Shown one piece after another: positions 51,988 to 59,990 of a DNA stretch of 64,000 nucleotides. The notes beneath the pieces are model-generated. The model worked only from the letters and a program-made list of their open reading frames with translations. It ran no database searches and had not been told where the DNA came from. Source of the DNA: Pacificimonas sp036351775 (GTDB lineage: Bacteria > Pseudomonadota > Alphaproteobacteria > Sphingomonadales > Sphingomonadaceae); assembly GCA_036351775.1 (NCBI GenBank), contig JAZBPX010000066.1:1-64000 (forward strand), read 5' to 3'. A program made the translations under genes and the position numbers. Positions within the stretch are counted from its first letter, which is position 1; each line of letters starts with the position of its first letter.

Positions 51988-52698
51988 CTACAGCGCGAAC
52001 ACTTCGCCCGACCCGATCAGGTCGATGCGGCCATCCTCTCGGCGCAGGCGGAGCGCGCCCTTCTCATCCAGCCCGGCATAGCGGCCGGTGCGGGTTTCGC
52101 CCGGCAGGCGCGCCGCCATCCGGTCGCCTTCGCGGTGAAGCGTGCGGTCCAGCCAGGCGGCGCGGACAGGGGCGAAACCCTGCTCGCGCCAGATCCGGCG
52201 GCGGTCAGCGAAGGCGGCCGCCAGCGCTTCGGCGGCCTTGGCGGGATCGGGCGCGGGCAGACCGGCGGCGGGAAAAGAGGTTGCGGCCCGTTCCGTCCCC
52301 TCCGGGTGGTGGCTGAGGTTGACGCCGATGCCGAGGATGACCGCCTCGCCGCGCCCTTCCAAAAGGATACCGGTGCATTTCACGCCGTCGAGAAGCACAT
52401 CGTTCGGCCATTTCAGGGACAGGCGTTCCCGCGCTGCGAAGCGGGCGGCCATGTCGTGCATCGCCAGCGCAGCGACAAAGCTAAGCTGCGGCCGCGGCCC
52501 CTCCCCCTCCTGCGGGCGAATGAGGGTGGAGGTGAACAGGTTGCCGGCTTCGCTGACCCAGTGCCGCCCGCGTCGCCCGCGCCCCGCCGTCTGGCGGTCC
52601 GCGCGCACCCACAGCCCGTCCGGCTCGCCCCGGTCGATGGCGGCGGCGATCCAGTCATTGGTGCTGCCGACCTCAGGCAGGTGGACGATCCGGTTCAG
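51988..52698 (-). CDS. birA: Biotin--[acetyl-CoA-carboxylase] ligase
   Basis: 236 aa. The catalytic loop DRQTAGRGRRGRHW, the LKWPNDVLLDGVKCTGILLE block and the N-terminal GSTNDW motif are all present. There is no ATG, GTG or TTG upstream of GSTN in this frame; the first canonical codon (GTG at 52608) would delete the GSTN motif. CTG at 52698 overlaps the nuoN stop (CTGA), the same overlap style as other genes here, and is the best candidate start. It has no DNA-binding domain, so it is a ligase only. Confidence 0.8.
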   Translation of the reverse strand: MNRIVHLPEVGSTNDWIAAAIDRGEPDGLWVRADRQTAGRGRRGRHWVSEAGNLFTSTLIRPQEGEGPRPQLSFVAALAMHDMAARFAARERLSLKWPNDVLLDGVKCTGILLEGRGEAVILGIGVNLSHHPEGTERAATSFPAAGLPAPDPAKAAEALAAAFADRRRIWREQGFAPVRAAWLDRTLHREGDRMAARLPGETRTGRYAGLDEKGALRLRREDGRIDLIGSGEVFAL

Positions 52699-54206
52699 AA
52701 AATCATCATCGCCAGGGCGGCGCGCTCGGCTGCGCCGACCAGCGGCCCGATCGCCAGCATGCCAAGCGGCGAGCAGAAGATCGCGGCGGCGGCCATCACG
52801 CTGCCGTTGACGGTGCTTTCCTGCGGCAGGATCTCGGCCTCCGGCTCATCGAAATAGGCCAGCTTCACGATGCGCAGATAGTAGAACGCGCCGACGACCG
52901 AGGTCACGACGCCAATCACGGCAAGGACGTACATCTCGGCCTCGATGGCTGCGTTGAACACGCTGAACTTCGGCCAGAAGCCGAGGAGCGGCGGGATGCC
53001 AGCGAGCGAGAACATGAAGATCGCCATGGCCAGCGCCAGTCCTGGCCGCGTGCGCGACAGGCCGGCCAGCGCGGCCATGTCATCGCGCGCACGCCCGTCG
53101 GACCCGCGCAGCGCCAGAACAACAAGGAACGCGCCGATGGTCATCGCCAGGTAAACCGCCATGTAGAACAGGACGCCCGCCACGCCTTCGGGGGTCGCGG
53201 CAGCAAGGCCGATCAGCGCGAAACCGATATTGTTGATCGAGCTGTAGGCCAGCAGGCGCTTGATCGAGGTTTGCCCGATCGCACCCACCGCGCCAAGGAT
53301 CATGGACGCGACCGCGGCAAAGGCGATGATCTGCTGCCACTGGTCGGCAACGCCGCCAAACGCGTCCATCGTAACCCGCACCAGCAGGCCCATGGCCGCG
53401 GCCTTTGGCGCGGACGCGAAGAACATCGAAACCGGGGTCGGTGCGCCTTGATAGACGTCCGGCGTCCACATGTGGAACGGCACCGCGCTGATCTTGAAGG
53501 CGAGGCCCGCGAGGATGAACACCAGGCCGACGGTCAGCCCGACGCCCGGCTCGCCCGCGAGAAGCGGTGCCAGGATCACGAACGTCGTCGTGCCGGTAAA
53601 GCCGTAGACCAGGCTGATGCCGTAAAGGAGAATACCTGAGGCAAGCGCGCCAAGGACGAAATATTTCAGCCCCGCCTCGGACGACCGGGTTTCATCGCGG
53701 CGGAAGGCGGCAAGGACGTAGGCGGCGAGGCTCTGCAGCTCCAGTCCGACATAGAGCGAGAGCAGGTCGGCGGCGGACACCATCATGCCCATACCCAGCG
53801 CGCCCAGCATGATGATGACCGGATATTCGAACTTGTCGGATCGCGCCCTGCGCAGATACGGGATGGCAGTAATCGTGCAGGCCGCCGCGGCCGTGAAGAT
53901 CAACACCTTCAGAAAGCGCGAGAAATCGTCGGCGACGTAAAGCCCGTCAAAGGCCAGCGCGCGCGGCGCATCGTTAATCAGCGCAAAGCCGGCGATGGCG
54001 TAGATGATGACCGCACCCCAGCTGAGGCCGACGAACGACCGGCTGCCGCGGAACACGCCGATCATCAGCAGGGTCATCGCGCCCAGCGCCAGCACCAGCT
54101 CCGGCGCGGCGATGTTCAGGCTTTCGGTGAGCGGCTGCATCAGCGGTACGGACGGCAGGTCACTCGGCACGATGACGAGTTCCGGTTCGGGTGCGGGCGC
54201 GATCAT
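52695..54206 (-). CDS. nuoN: NADH-quinone oxidoreductase subunit N
   Basis: 503 aa, antiporter-like subunit with ~14 transmembrane helices. Characteristic blocks are LYVGLELQSLAAYVLAAF, AFKISAVPFHMWTPDVYQGAPTPV with conserved charged residues, and YSSINNIGFALIGLA. The start overlaps the nuoM stop by 4 nt (ATGA). It forms one of the proton-translocation modules of complex I. Its stop overlaps the probable birA start. Confidence 0.95.
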   Translation of the reverse strand: MIAPAPEPELVIVPSDLPSVPLMQPLTESLNIAAPELVLALGAMTLLMIGVFRGSRSFVGLSWGAVIIYAIAGFALINDAPRALAFDGLYVADDFSRFLKVLIFTAAAACTITAIPYLRRARSDKFEYPVIIMLGALGMGMMVSAADLLSLYVGLELQSLAAYVLAAFRRDETRSSEAGLKYFVLGALASGILLYGISLVYGFTGTTTFVILAPLLAGEPGVGLTVGLVFILAGLAFKISAVPFHMWTPDVYQGAPTPVSMFFASAPKAAAMGLLVRVTMDAFGGVADQWQQIIAFAAVASMILGAVGAIGQTSIKRLLAYSSINNIGFALIGLAAATPEGVAGVLFYMAVYLAMTIGAFLVVLALRGSDGRARDDMAALAGLSRTRPGLALAMAIFMFSLAGIPPLLGFWPKFSVFNAAIEAEMYVLAVIGVVTSVVGAFYYLRIVKLAYFDEPEAEILPQESTVNGSVMAAAAIFCSPLGMLAIGPLVGAAERAALAMMIF

Positions 54207-55849
54207 GGCGCTTCCCCTGCTGCGGGCACGGCTACCCCGTTATCCTGAACTCGTTTCAGGATCTCAGGCAGGATAGCCGCTTCCATCGACGCCTCGCTTC
54301 GTTCGGCAGGAGATCCTGAAACGAGTTCAGGATGACGGTCTGTGGAGGCCGCCACCGCGACTTGCTGCTGCGGCGCGCCGGCGGCGTCGAGGCGGGCGAC
54401 GATATCGGCAACGGGCGCGCGCACGGGGTCGATGAAGACGTTCGGCACAACGCCCATCCAAAGGACGGCGACGGCGATCGGCACGAGGCAGAGATATTCG
54501 CGCATGGTCAGGTCACGCATCGTGCTGACGGCGCTGTTGGTGATCTCCCCGAACGCCACGCGGCGGTAGAGATAGAGCATGTACGCCGCGCCCAGGATGA
54601 TTCCGGTACAGATGATGAAAACGGCCCAGGTCGAGGCCTGAAACGCGCCGAGCATCACCAGGAACTCGCCGACAAAGCCGCTGGTGCCCGGCAGGCCGAC
54701 AGACGCCATGGTGAACAGCATGAAGAACAGCGCGTAGCGCGGCATGACGCTCGCGACGCCGCCATATTGGTCGATCTCGCGCGTGTGCAGCCGGTCATAG
54801 ACCACGCCGACGCACAGGAAGAGCGCGCCCGACACCAGGCCGTGTGACAGCATCACGACGATCGAGCCCTCAAGCGCCTGCGCGTTGAACCCGAACAGGC
54901 CGACGGTCACGAACGCCATATGCGCGACGGAGGAATAGGCGATCAGCTTCTTCATGTCCGCCTGCGCCAGCGCCACGAGCGACGTGTAGACCACCGCAAC
55001 CATAGACAGGCCCCAGACCAGCCAGACGAGATCGACGCTCGCGTCCGGGAACATGGGCAGGGAGAAGCGGATGAAGCCGTAGCCGCCCATCTTCAGGAGC
55101 ACACCGGCAAGAATGACGGAGCCCGCCGTCGGGGCCTGCACGTGCGCGTCGGGCAACCAGGTGTGCACCGGCCACATCGGCATCTTGACGGCAAAGCTGG
55201 CGAAGAAGGCCAGCCACAGCCAGGTCTGCGCCCCCTCGGCGAAATCGTAGGCCATCAGCGTCGGGATGTCGGTCGTTCCCGCCTCTGCCACCATGTACAT
55301 CATGGCGAGCAGCATCAGGACCGAACCAAGCAGCGTGTAGAGGAAGAACTTGTAGCTGGCGTAGATCCGGTTCGCGCCGCCCCATATGCCGATGATCAGG
55401 TACATCGGAATGAGGCCGCCCTCGAACATCACATAGAACAGGAACAGGTCGGTCGCCGCGAAAACGCCGATCATCAGCGCCTCCATCAAAAGGAACGCCG
55501 CCATATATTCCGGAACGCGCGTGCGGATCGCTTCCCAGCTGGCGAGGATGCAGATCGGCATCAGGAAGACACTGAGCGCGATAAGGACGAGGCTGATCCC
55601 GTCGATGCCGAGCGCCCAGCTGAAATAAGGCGCGAACAGCGGGACATTTTCCTGAAACTGGAACGCGCTCGACCCGATATCGAAGTTCAGCCACAGCACG
55701 ATGCCGAGGATGAGCTCAACGAGCGTCGTTCCGAGGGCAAGCCAGCGCGCGGTGTTCGCCCGCGAATCCTCACTGCCCGGCATCACCAGCATGAGCGCAC
55801 CGGTCACCAGCGGCAGCAGGATCATCACGGAAAGAATGGGGAAGGTCAC
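54203..55849 (-). CDS. nuoM: NADH-quinone oxidoreductase subunit M
   Basis: 548 aa from a GTG start. NuoM blocks include GLIPMYLIIGIWGGANRIYASYKFFLYTLLGS, FFASFAVKMPMWPVHTWLPDAHVQAP and KKLIAYSSVAHMAFVTVG. The C-terminal ~50 residues are not family sequence: RHPELVSGSPAERSEAS...EILKRVQDN is a translated type B repeat. GTG at 55849 overlaps a preceding six-codon ORF (GTGA); the ORF is open further upstream but that part is a palindromic repeat. Confidence 0.93.
   Translation of the reverse strand: MTFPILSVMILLPLVTGALMLVMPGSEDSRANTARWLALGTTLVELILGIVLWLNFDIGSSAFQFQENVPLFAPYFSWALGIDGISLVLIALSVFLMPICILASWEAIRTRVPEYMAAFLLMEALMIGVFAATDLFLFYVMFEGGLIPMYLIIGIWGGANRIYASYKFFLYTLLGSVLMLLAMMYMVAEAGTTDIPTLMAYDFAEGAQTWLWLAFFASFAVKMPMWPVHTWLPDAHVQAPTAGSVILAGVLLKMGGYGFIRFSLPMFPDASVDLVWLVWGLSMVAVVYTSLVALAQADMKKLIAYSSVAHMAFVTVGLFGFNAQALEGSIVVMLSHGLVSGALFLCVGVVYDRLHTREIDQYGGVASVMPRYALFFMLFTMASVGLPGTSGFVGEFLVMLGAFQASTWAVFIICTGIILGAAYMLYLYRRVAFGEITNSAVSTMRDLTMREYLCLVPIAVAVLWMGVVPNVFIDPVRAPVADIVARLDAAGAPQQQVAVAASTDRHPELVSGSPAERSEASMEAAILPEILKRVQDNGVAVPAAGEAP
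54237..54336. repeat. Palindromic repeat type B inside nuoM
   Basis: ATCCTGAACTCGTTTCAGGA and its inverted copy TCCTGAAACGAGTTCAGGAT bound an interior of ~58 bp. The whole element is in frame with nuoM and encodes part of its C-terminal tail. Confidence 0.88.
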
Positions 55850-55866
55850 AGCGAAACGACCCTCAT
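55846..55866 (-). CDS. Six-codon minicistron coupled to nuoM
   Basis: ATG AGG GTC GTT TCG CTG TGA (MRVVSL). GGAGGGG stands 8 nt before this ATG and belongs to the adjacent type D repeat. The TGA overlaps the nuoM GTG (GTGA), so ribosomes could terminate and restart. A leader or coupling role is inferred. Confidence 0.45.
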   Translation of the reverse strand: MRVVSL

Positions 55867-55869
55867 AAA

Positions 55870-55997
55870 CTGCTCCCCTCCCTCGAGGGAGGGGTAAGGG
55901 AGGGTGAGCGCGCGGCCAGCGCGCATGGGTACAGGGGAGCGCTCCCGCGCTCGCAGGCCGGATCCCCACCCCTGCCCCTCCCCATGAGGGAGGGGAA
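55870..55997. repeat. Palindromic repeat type D between nuoL and nuoM
   Basis: The arms TCCCCTCCCTCGAGGGAGGG and TCCCCATGAGGGAGGGGA match the copy at 50882-51004. It occupies most of the 172-bp gap between nuoL and nuoM. Confidence 0.85.
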
Positions 55998-56021
55998 AGT
56001 TTCTTGCGCGTTCGAAGCTCA

Positions 56022-58070
56022 TCACTCGCCGCCCATCACGCCGGGCAGCAGCCAGGCAGCCGCCGCAGCGAGCCCGATCAGCATCACCAGCGCATAGGAG
56101 TAGAGATAGCCGGTCTGCAGCGAGCGCGCGACGCCGGACGACTTGTCCACCAGCCCGGCGAGCCCATTCGGCCCGAACCGGTCGATCGTCCCCTCGTCGC
56201 CCCGCCGCCACAGCACGCGGCCGAGCCACATCGACGGCACGACGAAGACCGCATGGTACAGCTCGTCGAAATACCATTTGTGTTTCAGGAACGTGTACAG
56301 CTGCCCGAACTGCGCGGCCGCGGCAGGCGCAAGGCGCGGCGCGCGGATATAGTTGTTCCAGGCAATCAGGAAGCCGGTCAGCATCGCGATGAACGGCGAC
56401 AGCTTCACCCACACCGGCACATCTTGCGCGGCGTCCATCAGCGCGCCGTTGAACGCCAGCGAACTCCGCCAGAATTCCGCGCCCTCCTCCGCATAAGTCA
56501 TCGGATGGTAGAGCAGGTAGCCGGAGAAGATCGCGCCGAGCGACAGGATCGCCAGCGGCACCAGCATGCTCGGCGGGCTCTCATGCGGGTGATAGCCGCC
56601 GGTGCCGTCCGCTGCCTCGGCATGCGCAGGCGCGTGCGGATCGTGCCCCGAATCCTCCTGCGCCGGATGGTCGTGCAGCGTATGCTGGATATGCGCCGAC
56701 GTCGCCCAGCGCGGCTTGCCGTAGAAGGTCAGGAAAATCAGCCGCCAGGAATAGAAGCTCGTCAGCAGCGCAACGAACACACCGATGGCAAAGGCGATCA
56801 GCCCCGCCTCAGTGCCGGACGCAAAGGCGCTCTCGATGATCATGTCCTTTGAATAGAAGCCGGCAAAGCCATAGCCCGCGAGCGGAATGCCGACGCCCGT
56901 GATCGCCACGGTGCCGATCATCATGGCCCAGAAGGTCAAAGGAATTTCCTTACGCAGCGCCCCATAGTGCCGCATGTCCTGCTCATGGTGCATCGCGTGG
57001 ATCACGGAGCCCGCGCCGAGGAACAGCAGCGCCTTGAAGAAGGCATGGGTCGTCAGGTGGAACATCGCGACGCCGTAAGCGCCCACGCCGGCAGCGAAGA
57101 ACATGTACCCCAGCTGCGAACAGGTCGAATAGGCGATGACGCGCTTGATGTCGGTCTGGACCACGCCCACCGTTGCGGCGAACAGCGCGGTCGCCGCGCC
57201 GACATAGGTGACGACGGTCAACGCGGCGGGTGCGGCCTCGAACAGCGGCGACAGGCGGCAGACCATGAACACACCGGCGGTGACCATGGTGGCGGCGTGG
57301 ATCAGCGCGGAGACGGGCGTCGGCCCCTCCATCGCGTCCGGCAGCCAGGTGTGGAGGCCGAGCTGCGCCGACTTCCCCATCGCGCCGACGAACAGGAGCA
57401 GGCACAGCGTCGTCAGAATATCGACCTCAGCCCCAAGGAAGCTGAAGGTCTGGCCGGTGTAGCTCGCCGCCGTGCCGTTGATGGTGTCGATGTCGACCGT
57501 CCCCATCACCAGGAACACGCCGAAGATGCCGAGCAGGAAGCCGAAATCGCCGACGCGGTTGACGACGAACGCCTTGATGGCGGCGGCATTGGCGCTCGGC
57601 TTCTTGTACCAGAAGCCGATGAGGAGATAGCTGGCGAGACCGACGCCTTCCCAGCCGAAAAACATCTGGATGATATTGTCTGCCGTCACCAGCATCAGCA
57701 TCGCGAAGGTGAACAGCGACAGATAGGCGAAGAAGCGCGGCTGGTCCGGGTCCTCCTCCATATAGCCCCAGCTGTAGAGGTGGACGAGGCTGGACACCGT
57801 CGTGATGACGATCAGCATCACCGCCGTCAGCGTGTCGAGACGCAGCGACCAGTCCACCGAGAACGCGCCCGACGTCATCCACGTCATGACCGGCTGGGTA
57901 TAGCTCGTATCACCGAACCCAACCTCGAAGAACAGGATCCAGCTCAGCACCGCCGAGACGAACAGCGCACCGGTCGTGATCGACTTCGACACGACATTGC
58001 CGAGGCTGCGGTTGCCCAGCCCCACGATGATCGCCGCGAGGAGCGGTAGGAAGACCACAAGTTGCAGCAT
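56022..58070 (-). CDS. nuoL: NADH-quinone oxidoreductase subunit L
   Basis: 682 aa, the largest antiporter-like subunit with ~16 helices and the C-terminal lateral helix. Blocks include FFGWEGVGLASYLLIGFWYKKPSANAAAIKAFVVNRVGDFG and GKSAQLGLHTWLPDAMEGPTPVSALIHAATMVTAGVF. The start at 58070 (MLQLVVFLP) is conserved; the open frame to 58196 is a palindromic repeat. The His-rich loop (HDPHAPAHAEAADG...) between late helices is species-variable. Confidence 0.95.
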   Translation of the reverse strand: MLQLVVFLPLLAAIIVGLGNRSLGNVVSKSITTGALFVSAVLSWILFFEVGFGDTSYTQPVMTWMTSGAFSVDWSLRLDTLTAVMLIVITTVSSLVHLYSWGYMEEDPDQPRFFAYLSLFTFAMLMLVTADNIIQMFFGWEGVGLASYLLIGFWYKKPSANAAAIKAFVVNRVGDFGFLLGIFGVFLVMGTVDIDTINGTAASYTGQTFSFLGAEVDILTTLCLLLFVGAMGKSAQLGLHTWLPDAMEGPTPVSALIHAATMVTAGVFMVCRLSPLFEAAPAALTVVTYVGAATALFAATVGVVQTDIKRVIAYSTCSQLGYMFFAAGVGAYGVAMFHLTTHAFFKALLFLGAGSVIHAMHHEQDMRHYGALRKEIPLTFWAMMIGTVAITGVGIPLAGYGFAGFYSKDMIIESAFASGTEAGLIAFAIGVFVALLTSFYSWRLIFLTFYGKPRWATSAHIQHTLHDHPAQEDSGHDPHAPAHAEAADGTGGYHPHESPPSMLVPLAILSLGAIFSGYLLYHPMTYAEEGAEFWRSSLAFNGALMDAAQDVPVWVKLSPFIAMLTGFLIAWNNYIRAPRLAPAAAAQFGQLYTFLKHKWYFDELYHAVFVVPSMWLGRVLWRRGDEGTIDRFGPNGLAGLVDKSSGVARSLQTGYLYSYALVMLIGLAAAAAWLLPGVMGGE

Positions 58071-58075
58071 CAAAA

Positions 58076-58210
58076 GACCTCCCCACCGCTTGCGGGGGGG
58101 ATCGAGGGGGGGCCTGACCACAGAAGCATGGCATTGTTGGAGAGCGAGGCCCGGTACTGGCCCCCTCCGACCGCTTCGCGGCCACCTCCCCCGCAAGCGG
58201 TGGAGGGGTC
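58076..58210. repeat. Palindromic repeat type E (CACCGCTTGCGGGGG)
   Basis: The left arm ACCTCCCCACCGCTTGCGGG and right arm CCCGCAAGCGGTGGAGGGGT are inverted copies. It lies between nuoK and nuoL, immediately 5' of the nuoL start. Confidence 0.85.
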
Positions 58211-58227
58211 TCTGCGACCCTCTTGAC

Positions 58228-58330
58228 CGTCATTCCCGCGAACGCGGGAATCCAGTCGACAACAACCAGCGACCGAGAGTCCGCGCGATCGACCGCGCAG
58301 CTGGATTCCCGCGTGCGCGGGAATGACGAA
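58228..58330. repeat. Palindromic repeat type A between nuoK and nuoL
   Basis: GTCATTCCCGCGAACGCGGG and CCCGCGTGCGCGGGAATGAC are inverted arms. With the type E element it fills the 277-bp gap between nuoK and nuoL; I see no gene there. Confidence 0.88.
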
Positions 58331-58347
58331 GTGGCGGTGTGTCATCC

Positions 58348-58653
58348 CTACCCCTTCATCTGGTTGATCTGATCGACGGCAATCGTGCCGCGGTTCCGGA
58401 AATAGAGGACGAGGATCGCAAGCCCGATGGCCGCTTCCCCCGCGGCGACGGTCAGGACGAACATCGCGAAAATCTGCCCGGTCAGATCGCCGAGATACGC
58501 CGAGAACGCCACCAGGTTGATGTTCACGGCGAGCAGGATCAGCTCGATCGACATCAGGATGACGATGACGTTCTTCCGGTTGAGCGCGATGCCGAGAACG
58601 CCCAGCACGAACAGGATCGCCGCCACCGTCAGATACTGTTCAAGGCCGATCAC
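58348..58653 (-). CDS. nuoK: NADH-quinone oxidoreductase subunit K
   Basis: 101 aa, three transmembrane helices. NVIVILMSIELILLAVNINLVAFS includes the conserved Glu in MSIELIL of the second helix and another Glu in AAGEAAIGLAI. The stop is 18 nt after a type A repeat arm. It is a small membrane subunit of the complex I proton path. Confidence 0.95.
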   Translation of the reverse strand: MIGLEQYLTVAAILFVLGVLGIALNRKNVIVILMSIELILLAVNINLVAFSAYLGDLTGQIFAMFVLTVAAGEAAIGLAILVLYFRNRGTIAVDQINQMKG

Positions 58654-58693
58654 AGGAGCGCACCTCCGGCAATCAAATCATCCAGAGGCCGCT

Positions 58694-58718
58694 CATCCTG
58701 AGCTTGTCGAAGGGTCAC
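58694..58718. repeat. Half palindromic repeat type C at the nuoJ stop
   Basis: CTCATCCTGAGCTTGTCGAAGG runs up to and overlaps the nuoJ stop codon. It is a half-site of another common sphingomonad repeat; no full palindrome is visible. Confidence 0.5.
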
Positions 58719-59338
58719 AGCTCGACCCCCTCACCCGATTTCGGCTTGGTGATGCGGACAGCGTCTTCCGGGCGGCGCGCGATCTGGCGCATGATCGACT
58801 GCTTCTTCACCCCGCCGCGCGTGCGGTGCGTCAGGACGATGGCGCCGATCATCGCGGTCAAAAGGATCATGCCCGCGCCCTGGAAGATGTAGACATATTG
58901 CGTGTAGAGAACCGCGCCGATGGCCTCTGTATTGGTCACGCCCGGCACGGCCGACCCGTTGGCGGGCGGCGCGGCGGCGAGCGTTGGCTCCCCGATCACG
59001 GCGGCGGCCCCGGCGGCGATGATCAGTTCGGCGGCCAGCACACCGGCGAGGATCAGGCCGAAGGGCAGGTAGCTGACGAATCCGGCGCGCAGGCTGGCGA
59101 AATCGACGTCCAGCATCATGACGACGAACAGGAACAGCACCGCGACCGCGCCGACATAAACGATCACCATCAGCATCGCGAGGAACTCAGCGCCCAGCAG
59201 CAGGAACAGCCCCGCGCTGTTGAAAAACGCCAGGATCAGCCACAGCACCGAGTGCACCGGGTTCTTCGACAGGATCACCATCGTGCCCGACAGGAGCACC
59301 ACGGCTGCCAGCATGTAGAAGATGATCGCTTCGACCAT
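58715..59338 (-). CDS. nuoJ: NADH-quinone oxidoreductase subunit J
   Basis: 207 aa, five transmembrane helices. ILSKNPVHSVLWLILAFFNSAGLFLLLGAEFLAMLMVIVYVGAVAVLFLFVVMMLDV is the diagnostic block, with the pi-bulge helix. The C-terminal region (residues ~180-207) is cytoplasmic and charged. The stop codon lies at the edge of a half palindromic repeat. It is followed by nuoK after 61 bp. Confidence 0.95.
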   Translation of the reverse strand: MVEAIIFYMLAAVVLLSGTMVILSKNPVHSVLWLILAFFNSAGLFLLLGAEFLAMLMVIVYVGAVAVLFLFVVMMLDVDFASLRAGFVSYLPFGLILAGVLAAELIIAAGAAAVIGEPTLAAAPPANGSAVPGVTNTEAIGAVLYTQYVYIFQGAGMILLTAMIGAIVLTHRTRGGVKKQSIMRQIARRPEDAVRITKPKSGEGVEL

Positions 59339-59366
59339 GCCGAGCCCGTCGCTACCCTTTTTTGTC

Positions 59367-59470
59367 CATCATTCCCGCGAACGCGGGAATCCAGCTTCGA
59401 TGCGCCCCATTGAAAGGACTGGTTCTATTCGCTCACCGAGCTGCTGGATTCCCGCGTTCGCGGGAATGAC
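59367..59470. repeat. Palindromic repeat type A between nuoI and nuoJ
   Basis: TCATTCCCGCGAACGCGGGA and TCCCGCGTTCGCGGGAATGA are inverted arms ~60 bp apart, in the 163-bp gap between nuoI and nuoJ. Confidence 0.88.
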
Positions 59471-59501
59471 CGACAGGCGGTGTCATGAGTGTGCGCGGCC
59501 C

Positions 59502-59990
59502 CTAACGGTAGGCCGCGTCCGCCGCAAGATTCGCGGCGATGGCGGGTTCCCACCGCTCGCCGTTCTCCAGCAGCTTCTGTTTGTCGTAGATCAGCTCTTC
59601 GCGCGTTTCGGTCGAAAATTCGAAATTCGGTCCCTCGACGATGGCATCGACCGGGCAGGCTTCCTCGCAAAAGCCGCAATAAATGCACTTCGTCATGTCG
59701 ATGTCGTAGCGCGTGGTGCGGCGCGAACCATCGTCGCGCGGCTCGGCCTCGATGGTGATCGCCTGCGCCGGGCAGATCGCCTCGCACAGCTTGCACGCGA
59801 TGCAGCGTTCCTCGCCATTGGGATAGCGGCGCAGCGCATGTTCGCCGCGAAAGCGCGCGGACACCGGACCCTTCTCATAGGGATAGTTCACCGTAACCTT
59901 CGGCCGGAACATGTATTTCAGCGTCAGGCCAAGGCCCTTCACGAACTCCCAGAGGAGGAAGGATTTGGCGGTCTGTGCAAAGGCGCTCAT
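59502..59990 (-). CDS. nuoI: NADH-quinone oxidoreductase subunit I
   Basis: 162 aa. Two ferredoxin-type 4Fe-4S motifs are CIACKLCEAICP (~60) and CIYCGFCEEACP (~99). These hold clusters N6a and N6b. The start at 59990 (MSAFAQTAKSFLLWEF) overlaps the nuoH stop by 4 nt (ATGA). Confidence 0.96.
   Translation of the reverse strand: MSAFAQTAKSFLLWEFVKGLGLTLKYMFRPKVTVNYPYEKGPVSARFRGEHALRRYPNGEERCIACKLCEAICPAQAITIEAEPRDDGSRRTTRYDIDMTKCIYCGFCEEACPVDAIVEGPNFEFSTETREELIYDKQKLLENGERWEPAIAANLAADAAYR

Noticed and set aside
55850..55969. N-terminal extension of nuoM
   Set aside because: It translates a palindromic repeat and has no NuoM-like sequence.
58071..58196. N-terminal extension of nuoL
   Set aside because: It is translated type E repeat; the conserved N-terminus starts at 58070.
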